In this document: positions 1 to 11,452 of the stretch, one piece after another
Position numbering within the stretch: position 1 is the first letter of the stretch
Layout of the letters: each line of letters opens with the position of its first letter
Assembly (NCBI GenBank): GCA_027972325.1
Contig: JAPMOS010000007.1
Coordinates: 434,501-498,500, forward strand
Direction: 5' to 3'
Source: Paratrimastix pyriformis
Lineage: Eukaryota > Preaxostyla > Paratrimastigidae
DNA: 64,000 nucleotides
The notes under the pieces: generated by a model
The model's database searches: none
Seen by the model: the letters and a program-made list of their open reading frames with translations, nothing else
Told to the model about the DNA's origin: nothing
Position numbers and translations under genes: made by a program

Positions 1-2174
1 TTCCCCTACATGATGCTCATCACGGGGGCCGTGATGCTGGTCCTGACGGCCTTCATGTTCCGCTCGGTGCTGGTGCCGCTCCGGGTGCTGCTCTCGATGG
101 GGGTCACCCTGGTCATGTGCTACGGGCTCACCGTGCTCACCTTCCAGAAGGGTCTGCTCGACCCCGGCATCATCATCCCATCACCATCATCATCATCGCC
201 ATCACCATCACCATCATCACCATCGTCCCATGTTTCAAGCATCATCACCATCATCACCATCATCACCATCATCATCCCCCCTGATCTCGTGGAAGACAGC
301 TCTCATTCACCGATTGGATCAGTCCTTTGCTTCACACAGCTCTCATTCACGAGATTGTGCGGGTGGGATGGGATGGGATGGGATGGGATGGTGGGGAATT
401 GGGGGCAGGCATCCTGAACTGGCTGGTGCCCCACTTCGCCTCGTCGGACAAGATCTTCTGGATGGTGCCCCTGGTGACCTTCTCCATCCAGATGGGCCTG
501 GCCCTGGTCCGGCCACCACCCAACCACCCACCCCACCCACCAAACCACCCAACCACCCCTCGCACCTGCCTTGGTGTCGGGATCCGCGCTGCCTTCGGCT
601 GGCTCTTCTCTCCCTCGGGTGGCTCTTCTCTTCCTCGGCTGGCTCTTCTCCCTCTTGCCTCTCGGCTGGCTCTTCTCCCTCTTGCCTCTCGGCTGGCTCT
701 TCTCCCTCTTGCCTCTCGGCTGGCTCTTCTCTTCCTCGGCTGGCTCTTCTCCCCTCGGGTGCTCACTTCGTTTGGGGGGGGTGGTGTTGGTGGGGGGTCA
801 TGCGGGGGGTCATGCGGGGGGGGCCGGTTCAGGATTACGATCTCTTCCTGTCGTTCCGCATCATGGAGTACCGCGAGAAGGGTCCGTTCCCCCCCCCCCC
901 CCCCCCCCCCCCCCCCTGGCATGGCCCCCCACCCTCCCCCACCGCAGCCGCCAGACTGTCTGTCTGTCTGTCTGTTGCCTGGTGCGGCTGTGGGTGGGTG
1001 GGCGGGTGGGCGGGCAGGGTACACCAACCGGGCCGCGATCGTGAAGGGGGTCTACAACACGGGCTCGGTCATCACCGCCGCCGGCACCATCCAGGCCGTG
1101 GCCTTCTCAGGGTCTGCAGCCAGCCGCGACCCTCTCGCGCCTCCTGTGGCGGCGTGGCGGATGGCATGTGTATGTGTCTGTGTGTGTGCGTCTGTGTGTC
1201 TTACCCAACAGGCTCAAAGATCATCATGTCTGCGTGTGTCTGTGTGGGTGTCTGTCTGTGTCTGTGTCTGTGTCTGTGTCTGTGTGTCCGATCAGTGGCC
1301 CCCGTGTCCAGCAGCTGATCTCACATCGACCGCTCCTTCGTTCGCACGCACGCGCTTACCCTCCCGTCGATTGTTGCGCCCCCTCTTGCGCCTCTTGCGT
1401 CCCGCTGTGGCTGTCTGTAGGCGATGCTGTGTGCCGTGCGCCAGGATGATCCTGTCGAAGGCGGTCATGCTGAACTCGTTCTGTGGTGTGGCTGGGGTGC
1501 CGTGTGGCAGGATGATCCTGTCGAAGGCGGTCATGCTGAACTCGTTCGGCTTCATGCTGGCCGTGGCCGTCCTGCTGGACACCTTCGTCACCCGGACCAT
1601 CCTCGTGCCCGCCCTCTACGCCCTTCTCGGGCCCGCCGCCTGGTCTGGCCGTCCACCCATCCATCCGCCCATCCCATCTGCCACAGCCACCGGCACGCGA
1701 GACCCCCAGCCACCACAAGCCCCAAACGCCCCGCCCCGCCCCGCCCCGCCCCGCCCCGCCCCGCCCCGCCCCGCCCCGCCCCGCCCCGCCCCGCCCCTGG
1801 CCGGCCAGCATCCCCGTTTTCCCCCCCCCCCCCCCCCCCCCCCGGCGCGCTTTCATTTTCCGATCTGTGGCTGTTGCCTCTGCCGGTCCGTGCGTGCCCC
1901 TGGGGGCCGTGGCCGTGGCCGTGGTGCTGTGGCGGCTGTGGCGTCTGTGCTGCTCCGCGCCCTGCCCCCCCGCAGGTGGCCCAACCGGATGCCGCGCCCG
2001 ACCAAACAGCCTGATGACATGGACGAGTCGGACGAGGCCCTGGACAAGCTCCGCAGCGGCGGCTCCCCCCCGTCCTCTGCCCCCGGGAGTGGCCCTGCCC
2101 CCGCCCTGGACGAGCGCGTCCCGCTGCTCTCGGACACGGGCATCAACGCCACCTGGGCCCCGGGCGATGCGGGG
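1..2174 (+). CDS. MMPL/RND-family membrane transporter, 3' part of gene
   Basis: This is the C-terminal half of an MMPL-type member of the RND superfamily, a multipass membrane transporter that in its known relatives moves lipids or drugs by proton exchange. The 5' part lies before the window. Exons read by eye are about 1-151, 409-506, 833-881, 1018-1111, 1511-1642 and 1976-2174, and all phases agree. The order matches the family's last transmembrane block: a hydrophobic opening exon, then DYDLFLSFRIMEYRE, TGSVITAAGTI, LLDTFVTRTILVPALYALLG and finally WWPNRMPRPT, the usual MMPL ending. A serine- and acid-rich tail follows (DDMDESDEALDKL). The terminal exon with the stop is not resolved; a good GTGAGG donor sits at 2175. 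The family is commonest in bacteria, so lateral origin is possible, but the introns show it is now a eukaryotic gene. Confidence 0.8.
599..770. repeat. Intronic minisatellite in MMPL gene
   Basis: A unit of about 20-28 bases built on GGCTGGCTCTTCTC is repeated about seven times, with CCCTCTTGCCTCTC or CCTC spacers. It fills most of the intron between the exons ending at 506 and starting at 833. Confidence 0.8.
1442..1547 (+). repeat. Tandem copy of an acceptor and exon start (66-base period)
   Basis: A 40-base block beginning CAGGATGATCCTGTC occurs at 1442-1481 and again at 1508-1547. Both copies hold the AG acceptor and the first codons MILSKAVMLNSF of the MMPL exon. The period is a multiple of three and the stretch between has no stop, so either acceptor keeps the frame. 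Using the first would insert 22 residues. Confidence 0.9.
1727..1797. repeat. (CCCCG)n microsatellite
   Basis: About fourteen pentanucleotide units lie in the last visible MMPL intron, followed by a poly-C run at about 1819-1843. Confidence 0.9.
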
Positions 2175-3688
2175 GTGAGGCCGATGTCCCCGTGCCGCCC
2201 CGGCACACATGGTGCCCACGGCCGGGTTGGGCCTGGTCCTGGCCCCGACGGCCCTCGGGCCGACCGCATCGGCCGACCCGTCGGCGCCCCCGCCTCCGCC
2301 TCCGCCCGCCCCGGCCATGATGATGTAATGACTTGTCTTGGGTGCCGGCCGGCCGGGTGGGAAAATGGGGCGACGGAGGCTGTGCCGTGTGTGCGTTTTC
2401 TCGCTGGGGGGGCCGTTTTGGGAGGAGGGATGCGTGGCGATGCCCCGCCCCCTCCCCAGTTTGTGGGTGGCCCCGCTCCTCCTCCTCATCATCATTCAGC
2501 ATCATCATCACCGTCCCCCACCATCACCGTGCCCGTCCGGGCTTCCGGTTGCCCCGCCATCGGGCCGACACATGATGCTCTGGGACCCCCTTTTTTTCCC
2601 CCTTGTTGTGTCTTTTCTTTTTTTTGCTTATGGTGGTTAGTTTGTTGCGCCCGCGCTGCGTTCGTGTTGCCTCCGCCATTTCGCCTTTGGCTTTTCTCAC
2701 GCCCACGCCCGTGTGGCTGGCTGGCTGGCCGCTCCCATCTTCCCAAAATTGTCCCCTGCCTCTCCTCTCCTCTCCCTCCCCTTCTCCTGGGCCTGGTCGG
2801 TGACGGCGAGGCATGCCGGTGCGCGGAGGATGACATCCCACGCGCCCCGGCATCCCTCCCTTTCCCGGCCGCCCCCAGTCCTCTTCTTGTTGTTCTGGTT
2901 GTTCTTGTTCATGTTGTCCTTGTTCGTGACCGCTGCGTTGTATCATCATGTTGATGTTTTTTTTTTTGCGCGCATCAGCGGGCGCGCCCTTTTCCTTTGA
3001 GGGTCCGGCGGCTCAACCCCCCGGACCGCACCCCCTTTTGGCCCTGGCCCCTGGCCCTGGCCACCTGTCTGGTTTTCGTTCTGCCCGTGTGCTGCCGTGC
3101 TCCCCGCCGTGCTGCCTCTCTCACCCCGCTCACCGCCGGCCGTCGGTCGGCACACGGGCGGCCAAAATGCGATCATCATCATCATCATCATCATCATCAA
3201 ATATTTTTTTGCATGTTGTTGTCTGTTGGTGGTCCTGGCCGGTATCGGCCGACCCTTTGTGCTGCGTGCGGTTGGAGTCGCTTCTCTTATCGGGGGGGGA
3301 GCGGCTGGTCTCTCCCCCCCCCCCCCCCCCCTGCCCATCCGGGTTTTGCCTTTTGGGGCAAAGATATTTGCGTGGTTGCGTGCGCGCAACAACCGATAGT
3401 CCCGGGGCTGGGTTGGGAGAGGAGGATGGGAGCGGAAAAAAAAAAAAAGGGGGGGGGGGGGGGGATGGGAAGGGTGAGGAAGACGAAGAACACGAAACAC
3501 GAAGAGGAAGACGCAATGTCCCGAGAGGGCCGGTCGACCGCCGCGGTGGTGGGGGTCCGGAGTCCGCTGAAACAAGCCAAGCAGGATGCCGGCACACGAC
3601 CGCCGTCGCCGAGGTTCATCAAAGGGTCATGAAAGGGGTGCATATTCGCCAGGGGGATGCTGTGGGCACTGCCCACCGCCCCGCCCCT
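2175..3688. other. Region without a recognised gene, between convergent genes
   Basis: This stretch holds the unresolved 3' end of the MMPL gene and the space before the end of the next minus-strand gene. Visible contents are a pyrimidine-rich, T-rich segment around 2580-2970, an (ATC)9 tract near 3173-3200, a poly-C run near 3306-3331, and an A run followed by a G run near 3437-3464. No frame shows a conserved domain. Confidence 0.6.
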
Positions 3689-3780
3689 TCAGAAGATGAC
3701 CCGCCGGCCGTCGGGGCGGTGGCCATCATCATCAGCGGGGATGCGGTTGGCCCTCAGAAGATGTCCAGCCGGCCGTAGGC
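3689..3780 (-). repeat. Tandem copy of a gene's last codons and stop (65-base period)
   Basis: TCAGAAGATG followed by a CCGGCCG block appears at 3689 and again at 3754. On the minus strand these are the stop codon and final codons of the discoidin-like gene; the true end reads RLDIF-stop. The outer copy lies just downstream of the stop. Confidence 0.75.
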
Positions 3781-4908
3781 CTCGAAGCCGGCCAGGTGCA
3801 GGACGGCCCGCTCGCCCAGGGCCACCACCCGCAGGTAGCGGCAGGCGGTCGGGGGCCGGCGGGTCAGGTCGAAGGCCGCCAGCTGGCCGGGATGGCTCAG
3901 GGGCCGCTGGGTCTGCTCGTCCAGCGGGTACCAGGCGCGCCCGTCCCGCGAGCCGCCCTCCAGCCGCCAGGCGGCCAGGTAGGCCCCGGGTGTCGACGAG
4001 AGCCGGAGCACGTAGCGGGTGGGCGTGAAGACGGTGCGCTCGTTGAGCTCGAGGCACCACCAGGGCATGGGCTCCTCCAGGGTGCAGCACTCGCAGGGGC
4101 CCCGGTTGAGCACCTCGGCGGGCGCGCCCAGCCCGTTGGACGACCGGCTGACCCGGACCAGGCCCGTCGTGGCCGGGTTGCGCCAGGGCTGGCTGCGCCC
4201 GTGGCTGCCCAGGTAGGCCACCAGGCCACTGTCGTCCAGCTGCTGCTGGTCGAGGGGCCGCTGCGGCACCAGCTGGATCGAGGTCACGGCCGGGGCCGGA
4301 GAGGGCGACGGGGCGGCCGGGTCGGCGGTGGGCACTTGCTGCTACCCGGGGGAAGGGAGGGTGGCGGGGAACATGTGATCATCCCAGTGCCCAGGCGCAA
4401 AGGCATGCGTTCTCCCCCCCCCCCCCCCCCCCCCTCCAGCCACGGGGCCCCGGGAGTGTCATGTCAGGACGACGGACCACCATCGGCACCCCAGCGGCGG
4501 CCGGAACCGGGGTGGGGGCGCCGGCGGGGGTGGGGGCGCCGGCGGGGGCGGGGGATGCTTGCGGTGAGGTGGCGGCCATGGCGGCCTTGAGGGCCTCGCG
4601 CCGGGCCTGCCACTGGGGCCCCAGCTCGCCCCGCTCAGGGCCCCGTTCTGCTCCTTGTACCGCTCCGAGACCGTCTGAGCCCACACCCGCCCATCCCCCA
4701 ACCCCAACCAAACGGGTCAGCGGGTCCCCCGAGCCGCCAGGGGAAGGGGGGAGGGTGCGGGCGCGAGGGTGTGTGTGTGTGTGACGGACGGTGAGCTGGG
4801 CGTAGAGCTGGGCCAGCTGCTGGTTCTGGGCGGTCATCTCGGCATGCACGGCGGGGGTCATCGGCTGTCGGGAGAGCTCCTGGTACTGGGTCATGCGGCC
4901 CGTGTAGG

Positions 4909-4946
<38 letters not shown>

Positions 4947-7161
4947 GGGGAAGGCAAAAGGGCAGCCAATGGATGGCATGAGGATTCCACCACACCCATT
5001 CCCATCTCAACCCGGGAGGGGCCAGGGGGGAATTGGCGGGATGCAAACCTGCTGGAGGGTCTGCAGGCTGCGCCAGGTCTCCTCGATCCGCTCGAGGCCG
5101 GGCGGCGGGCTGCCCAGCTGTTGCGGGGGGAAGGCGGGGGCCGGGCCGCCGAGGGGCGGGGGCGCGGGCAGAGGCGGGGTGGCGATGACGGGGGGCGCGG
5201 AGCCCTGCCGTGGCGGGGCCGTGGCGGCAGGGGCGCGAGGGCCGGCTGGGGCGCGGGCAGGGCGGGCAGGAAGGGGCCGGGCTGGGGCTGGGGAAGGGCT
5301 GCAGGGGGGAGGGGAAGAGCGGCGAGGACTGGGGGGGGAGGAAGGGCTGCAGGGGCTGCGGCTGCTGGATTTGCGGCTGCGACTGCTGCTGAGGGGGTTG
5401 GAGAAACGGCTGAAGCGGCATTAAGACGGGCTGATGACTCTGTTGTTGTAGTTGCTGCTGTTGCTGCTGCTGTTGCTGCTGTTGCTGCTGCTGTTGTTGT
5501 TGTAGTTGCTGCTGTTGTTGTAGTTGCTGCTGTTGTTGTTGTTGTTGCTGTTGTTGTTGTAGTTGCTGCTGCTGCTGCAGGGGCATGGGCTGGGGGTGCC
5601 CATGGGGGTGGCGATGGAGTTAGCGGGGGTGGGGTGCCAGGGCCGGCTGCTGCGGGGCGGGGGCGGCAGCAGGGGCGGCCATCATGAGCGGGCCCTGGGG
5701 CGGCGCGGGGGCCAGGCCGGGGCCGGTCAGGCCGCCCCGGACGAGCACCTCGAGGTGGCCCAGGATGGCGTCCAGGTGGCTCAGCCCCGCGGGTTGGAGC
5801 GACGGGGCCGGGCGGGATGATGGCCCCGTGGGCCGTGGGAAGGGGGCCGCCCCGGGGCCCGAGGGAGGCTGCAGGGTGGGGCGGATCGACCGCAGGGCGC
5901 CGAGAAGTCCACACAGTGGCTGGGGTGGGGGGGGGGGGGGCAGCAGTCAAAGAGGAAGACGGATGCGGGCGGTGAGCGGATGGGTCAGGGGAGTCAGGGG
6001 AGTCAGGGGGAGTCGGGGGGGGGGGGGGGGGGGGGCGAGGCATCAGACGTGGTAGGGCGAGGCCACCTGGAAGTAGCGGTAGACCAGTGCGCCCAGGGTG
6101 GTCAGCAGACGGTCACTAACCCCGGTGGTGGTGGTGGTGGGTGGTGGTGGCGGCGACCGCAACGGGGGTGAGTGTGGGTGGGTGGGTGCGGGAGGTGGTG
6201 GGGCGGGCTGTTTCCGGACGTGTGGAAAGGTACTCGTCGATGGAGATGCCGCCGGCCGGCTGGAGGGGCCCCGCGGCCGAGGGCAGCACCATGGCCTGCA
6301 GGGCGGCGGCCATCTGGTCGGCGTGGATGCAGAGCACCTCCACCAGGAAGGGGCCCGCTGGGGAAGAGGTTCCACGAGGTGCCGCCCGCCGAGAAGGCGA
6401 GCGCCGCCAGGTTGTGCAGCAGCATCGCCCCGCACTGGTGGTGGTCGTCGCAATCCGGATAAGGTGAGCGCGGGGTTGGTGGTGGTGGTGGTGGTTGGGG
6501 GGGGGGGGGGGTTCGGACCTTGATACAGGAGGGGTTCTGCAGGCCAATGAGGAGAAGTGCATGGTTGCACAACTTGGGCAGGACGCCGGGCTGCTGCAAG
6601 TACGCCAGCACGAAGGAGGGCGTGGCCTTGGCCACAACGTTGCTGAACTGTGGGTGGTGGGGTGGTGGGGTTAGGTGGGCTGGGGATAGCAACAAGACAG
6701 ACGCAAAGGGAGATGTAGGAATTAATCTCGGTGGTCTTGTCGTCGATGCCGAGGGGGAAGGAGTTTTGGAGGACGGCGAGGAAGGGGAAATTGGTGTTGA
6801 TCAAGGTGGTGGCGAAGGATTGGGTAAGGGTGTGATAACAAAGAATCTGGGCCAAAATACTTTTTACCTCGGAGGGGTAGGGGCAACCGCGGTGTTGCTC
6901 GGGTGGGAAAATGTTGAGGAGTAGTCGGATGATGCCTTGCTCTTGTTCAGGGGTGGCTCTCTCCTGTGAAAGAATTTGGAACGAACCTAAATCAAGCAGG
7001 ATAAATGTTCATGGAATCCCAGTGAACGAATGCAAACTTTGAGTTTCCGGAGGCTGGTTGCCAAGGTACGAAATAAGACTGTACCACAATTCCGTGTAGA
7101 ACTTTGGCGGTCCTTTACTGTATAGATTTTCAAAAGCTCCTGTGAATTTGGCCGGCTGCAT
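3754..7161 (-). CDS. Protein with N-terminal helical (ARM/PUL-like) region, poly-Q linker and discoidin-like C-terminal domain
   Basis: Translation starts at the ATG at 7161 with MQPAKFTGAFENLYSKG. A short phase-1 intron joins ...NQPPETQ to SFQILSQERATPEQEQ. The N-terminal third is helical and leucine-rich (GIIRLLLNIFPPEQ, LCYHTLTQSFATTLINTNF, FVLAYLQQPGVLPKLCNHA), like ARM or PUL repeats. The middle is proline- and glutamine-rich, with CAG tracts on the minus strand at 5440-5580. The last exon (about 3754-4335) is a beta-sandwich of the type found in intracellular discoidin/HECTD-like proteins: LVAYLGSHGRSQPWRNPA, then PWWCLELNERTVFTPTRYVL, then RLEGGSRDGRAWYPL, ending FEAYGRLDIF. That domain usually binds proteins. 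Introns carry poly-C/G runs near 4415, 5930, 6020 and 6500 and a TG tract at 4911-4943. The exact cellular role is unknown. Confidence 0.65.
5437..5582 (-). repeat. Coding CAG/CAA tract (poly-Gln)
   Basis: On the minus strand this is a mixed CAG/CAA run interrupted by single CTA/CTG codons, giving a Q-rich stretch of about 45 residues in the linker of the discoidin-like protein. Confidence 0.85.
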
Positions 7162-7412
7162 TGGAGTCGGAGCACTCTCCAAACCACCGAATAAAAAAAG
7201 AGCCTATTAAACCGGGGTGCAGTCGATGATTCCGGAACAGCTGAAAAATGACATCGACGACTCGGTTTCGATCGCCATCACCACCAAAAGCCAGGAACAA
7301 AGAAAAACAAACAATCAACGCAAGGCCAACCCCGCACGTCCGCACGCACGTCCACACACGCACGGGAAAAATGCACGTGCAGTGGCAAAAAAAAAACAAC
7401 TTCGGTGGTGAG

Positions 7413-10338
7413 TTACACAACAATTTCCTCCTCATCCTCTTCGGGGGTCGGTGGCTGGCCGTCACTGGGCAGCCGGGGCGTGGATGTCGACGTGTGTGGG
7501 AAAAGTTGTCGCGCCGCCACAGTCGGTGTGACATCACCCAGGGCGTCGGCGACAGGGCCATTCGGCCGGGTTGTGGGGCCGGGCGACAGCCGGGCCAGCA
7601 GGAGGGGAAGCAGGGCTCGCAACTGCAGTCCAAAAACAAGGGGGTGTCATTACAGCGTCACACTGTCGCGTAGGAATGGTCGGGGGGGGGGGGGGGGGGG
7701 GGTGCAGAGGCTGAGCGGGACAGACATTCGTGGGTGAGAGCGACAGGGCGTCGAGGGCCTGCACACCTGTGACGAGGGACCCACCCGGGGGTGGCGCCAC
7801 CGCCGGAATAAGGCCGGCTTGATGACGGACACCCTGAGCCTCCGCCCCCGCCCCCGGCTCGGCGGCCAGGACATCCCGCGGTTGGGGCATGGGATCAACA
7901 GGGGGGGTGGAAGGGGGGATGGACACCGTTGGTGCCAAGATGGGAGACCGTGTGCTATGTGGCGGTGGACTGCTGACCCCGCCCATGGGTGATGTGCGCA
8001 CGGGGGGGAGGAGGCCGCCCGGCCCGGCCATCATGACTCCCTGGGGTGGTCGAGGTGGGGTGCTGGTGGCTGCCGATATGGGGGGCAGCTGGGGTGATGT
8101 CGGTGGCGCGGCCTCCACGGCCCGGGCAGTGCGGGCGGCCTGGGGTGCTGATGACAGGGGTGGCAGAGACGCGACGCCCATCAGGGGTGATAGCCGCGAG
8201 GTGGAGTAGTCCTGGGCATCGACCTCCTCGGCCAGCAGGCTGAGGGCCTGCAGCTCCCGGGCGATAGCCGCCTCGAGCTCCTCCGTCGACAGGGTCCCTG
8301 GCGGGGGCAGCTCCAGAGGCAGGTGGGCGTAGGCGGGCGGCCGGGCGGCCAGGCGCGGAGCGGCGGGGAGTGGGGCGGGGGCAGGGGGAGTTGCGGCGGG
8401 GAAGAGGGCGGCAGCGACGGCTGGGGCGGCCTGCGCAGGCTGCGGGCGGGGAGGGGAAGGTTCCTGAGGGCCGGGGCTGCTGGCGGCCGGAGGCGGCAAC
8501 GGCATCGGGGGCAACAGGGGGGAGGTCGGGACGGCGGCATGGAGGGCGCGCGCGGATGGTGGCGAGGGGGTCAGGGACTGGGACAGGGAGAGCGATGACG
8601 AAGGGGCCGCCGAGGAGGGCGAGGGGGCCGCACCGGGGCCGGGGCCGCCCTCGGGGGGCGTCGGGTGCCCGAGGAGGGGCGGGGGCGACTCGGGCGGCCC
8701 CGGGGGGGAATGCACCCGGACGGGCGGGCTGAGCGGCGGCTCCTCCGCGGCGGGTGTTGTCGATCCATCGGCGGCCCAATCGGAGGGTCGGGCGGGGCCC
8801 GGGCGGAAGGGAAGCGACCCGGGGGCCGAGGGCGACCGGCCGCGGGTGGCCGCCACGGGCAGGGGCGGGGCCAGGGGGGGACATCGGTTCGGTGATGGTT
8901 CGGCCGGGGAGCGGGCGGCCGGGGGCGGCGGAGGCGGCGAGGAGGGCGAGCCGCTGCGGGGGCTGCGCCGGGCGGGGCCTCCGGTGGGCGGGGGCGAGCA
9001 GGAGGGCCCGGGCTGCTCCCCCGGAGGGCTCCGGCATGCGGGGGGTGAGGAGAGCGAGCGAGAGTGGGCCCGACGGGGCGACCGTCCGATGAGGGGCCCC
9101 GCGGCGGGCAGGGCGAATGGGTCCTCGGGCTCCGGCAGGGCGGCGGCGCGTGCGGCTGTGAGGTCGGACGGGGAGGGCGGGGGCGTGCGGTCGGCCGGGC
9201 AGGAGAGCGAGAGGGGCGAGGAGATGGGCGGGACGAAGGACCGCGGGGCGGCCGAGGGGCGCTTGGGCGGGCTGGACCCCGGCGGCGGGCTGGCCGTGAC
9301 CGTGACCGAGGGCGGCGGAGGGGACGGCGACGGCAAGGGCGTGGCCGTGCGGGTGGAGAGGGTCGTGGGCGAGGTGGCCCGTGAGTCCTGCTCCGCATCT
9401 TCGCCACCATCGTCCTCCGGGCCCTGGCCCTGGCCCTGGCCCTGGCCCGGTCGCTGCTCCGGGGACCGGATGGCGGCGGCATTCCGCAGGAGGGGCTCGG
9501 GCCGGACCGCCACCGGGGTGGCCAGCGGGGGGGCCAGGCCCTCCTCCTGGCGCAGGAAGCGGCGCAGGCGGTGCTCGCGCTCGGGGGGCGGGGAAGATCC
9601 GGCGGGAGGAGGTGGGGGCGAGGAGGAGAGAGCCACGTCCCAGGGGGCGGCGGCGGGGGGTGGTGGGGGCGGCCAGGCCTCCTCGTCCCTGGGGGGCGCT
9701 TGCAGGGCCGGACGCCCCTTGGCGCCGGTGGTGGCGGGGGCCGAGATGGGCCGCGCGTGGGCCGGCGGGGCCTGCGGGTGGTGGCGCGCGCCCAACGGGG
9801 CGGGGGCGGGTGCAGGGCGGGCCGGGGAGACCGCGGCGGGCTTGGGCGAAGCCAGAACCCACTGAGGACCCCCGGCGGCCCCCCACCCGCCCGTGGCCCC
9901 TGCCGGGGCGAGGTCGTCCAGGCCCACCAGGATGCGCGGTTCGGGCAGGGCCACCTCCTCGTCGGCCAGCAGCAGGGGCAGCCCGGTCGTGTCGGCGAAG
10001 GAGGTCAGACTGGTCATGGTGGTCGGGGGCGAGGGCGGCGAGGAGAAGTAGGCCGCCGGGCGGTAGGGGGCCGCCGCCGCCGCTCCGACCGGGGTGTGGG
10101 ATGCTGGCGAGGAGACCGCTGGGGGTGGGAGGGGATGGGGTAGTGCAGAGGGCCGGAGGAGGGCGGTGTCCGGGGGTCGGCCGGGCTCGGGGGGTGGTGG
10201 CCCGAGACGGAGGGCGTGGGTTGGGCGACTGCGGGCGAGGGGCTGTGAGGGCGGCCGGTCGTGGTGCGAAAGTAGCGGGGGGGGGGGGAATGATGTGAGC
10301 ACGTGGTGATGGCGGGATGGAGCGGAACGGCGGGGGGT

Positions 10339-10369
<31 letters not shown>

Positions 10370-11304
10370 CGGACCGGGTGGGAGTTGCCGTCGGCTCTGG
10401 AGGGTTCGGGCTCATCTGTGGCGCGCGGGCGGCTGGGGATGGTGGGAATGGGCGGTGTTGCTGCCAGTCGTAGAGGGGGTGGGTGGACGGATGGGCACAG
10501 AGGATGAGGATGAGGGGAAGCATGGCCGGGGCGGATCCGCACCCGAACCCCGAGGGAAGAAGCCCGGGGGAAGACAGACCACCCCGTTGACCACAACCAG
10601 GGAGGGGCATGCTTGCAGAACGAAGCGCACGCTCTACGGGGGGGTGGGGAGGGGGGAGTGAGGTTGGTTGGGGGCATGAAAATCGCGCTCGGACCTCCCT
10701 CATGGGGATGCTGTTCCCCCGGTAATCGATCTTGCGTAAAGCAGGCAGGCTGGTGATGGTCCCAAGTGCTCCGAATGTGGGGATCTTGTTGCCGTCGACG
10801 AGCAGCACCTACATCACCGGTGGGTTGAGCCGACCAGACCACGGGCCGGCCGGGCAGACCTCGAGGTTTTGAAATGGTGCGGCGCCGGCGCGATTGGTAG
10901 ATGTGTTCGGCAAGAGACCCTCCAGTGTTGTGATGCGGTTGTGGGAGAGGATCAGATGACGGATGCGGCGGAGTCCTGAAAGAAAAGAGTGGAGATTGTC
11001 GGAATAGCTGGAATACTCCCAACAAACCAGAAAAAAACCGAACACTTTTCAAACGGTTGGAGGCAAGCGAGAGAGATTCAAGGCAGGGGAAAATGCCGCA
11101 GAGAGCGGGCGACCACTCGTCCAATTCGTTGCGATCCAAGTATAACACAGTAAGATTTGCAAATACAAAGTGAAGGTCAATCGATCTCAGGTGGTTGTCG
11201 GTCAAAGAGAGCTCAGCGAGCTGAATAATATCGATTCCTCGAAAGATGGGTGCCCGAAGAATCGAACCGTGGCCTTTATTAGAAAGGCTCAAAGAAAGAC
11301 TCAT
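7413..11304 (-). CDS. Leucine-rich-repeat protein with long proline-rich tail
   Basis: The ATG at 11304 begins MSLSLSLSNKGHGSILRAP and leads straight into leucine-rich repeats: QLAELSLTDNHLRSIDLHF, NLTVLYLDRNELDEW and CLESLSLASNRLK. Short in-phase introns then join LRRIRHLILSHNRITTLEGL and EVLLVDGNKIPTFGALGTI, ending LPALRKIDYRGNSIPMREV. The repeat spacing is of the SDS22/TBCE kind. After a long poly-G/C intron around 10340-10370, roughly 800 residues follow that are rich in proline, serine and alanine, with one better-ordered piece (DTTGLPLLLADEEVALPEPR). The last exon (about 7630-7413) ends acidic, PTPEEDEEEIVV. The LRR part probably binds a protein partner; the tail looks disordered. Its stop is about 250 bases from the start of the next minus-strand gene. 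Confidence 0.65.
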
Positions 11305-11452
11305 TCGAAAGGGCAGCGGCCTGTCTTAAAGGCAGGACACCGGAAACGAAAAACGGCCTGCTGTGTAAAGATAGCTTACTCACTCCCGTGGGAGATAGGG
11401 ACCCCTTCCTGTTCCCTTCTTGGCCCTTTGTGACGCCGATCTTGTGACTGTC
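11305..11452. promoter_or_regulatory. Divergent promoter region, LRR gene / LARP1
   Basis: The two start codons at 11304 (minus) and 11453 (plus) are back to back with 148 bases between. The segment is much less GC-rich than the gene bodies. It must hold the upstream control elements for both genes; I recognise no specific motif. Confidence 0.5.

Noticed and set aside
7534-10013. Very long open frames on the plus strand opposite the proline-rich part of the LRR gene.
   Set aside because: At such high GC stops are rare. These frames are Gly/Arg/Ala-rich with no domain, while the minus strand continues from real LRRs and ends in a normal acidic tail.
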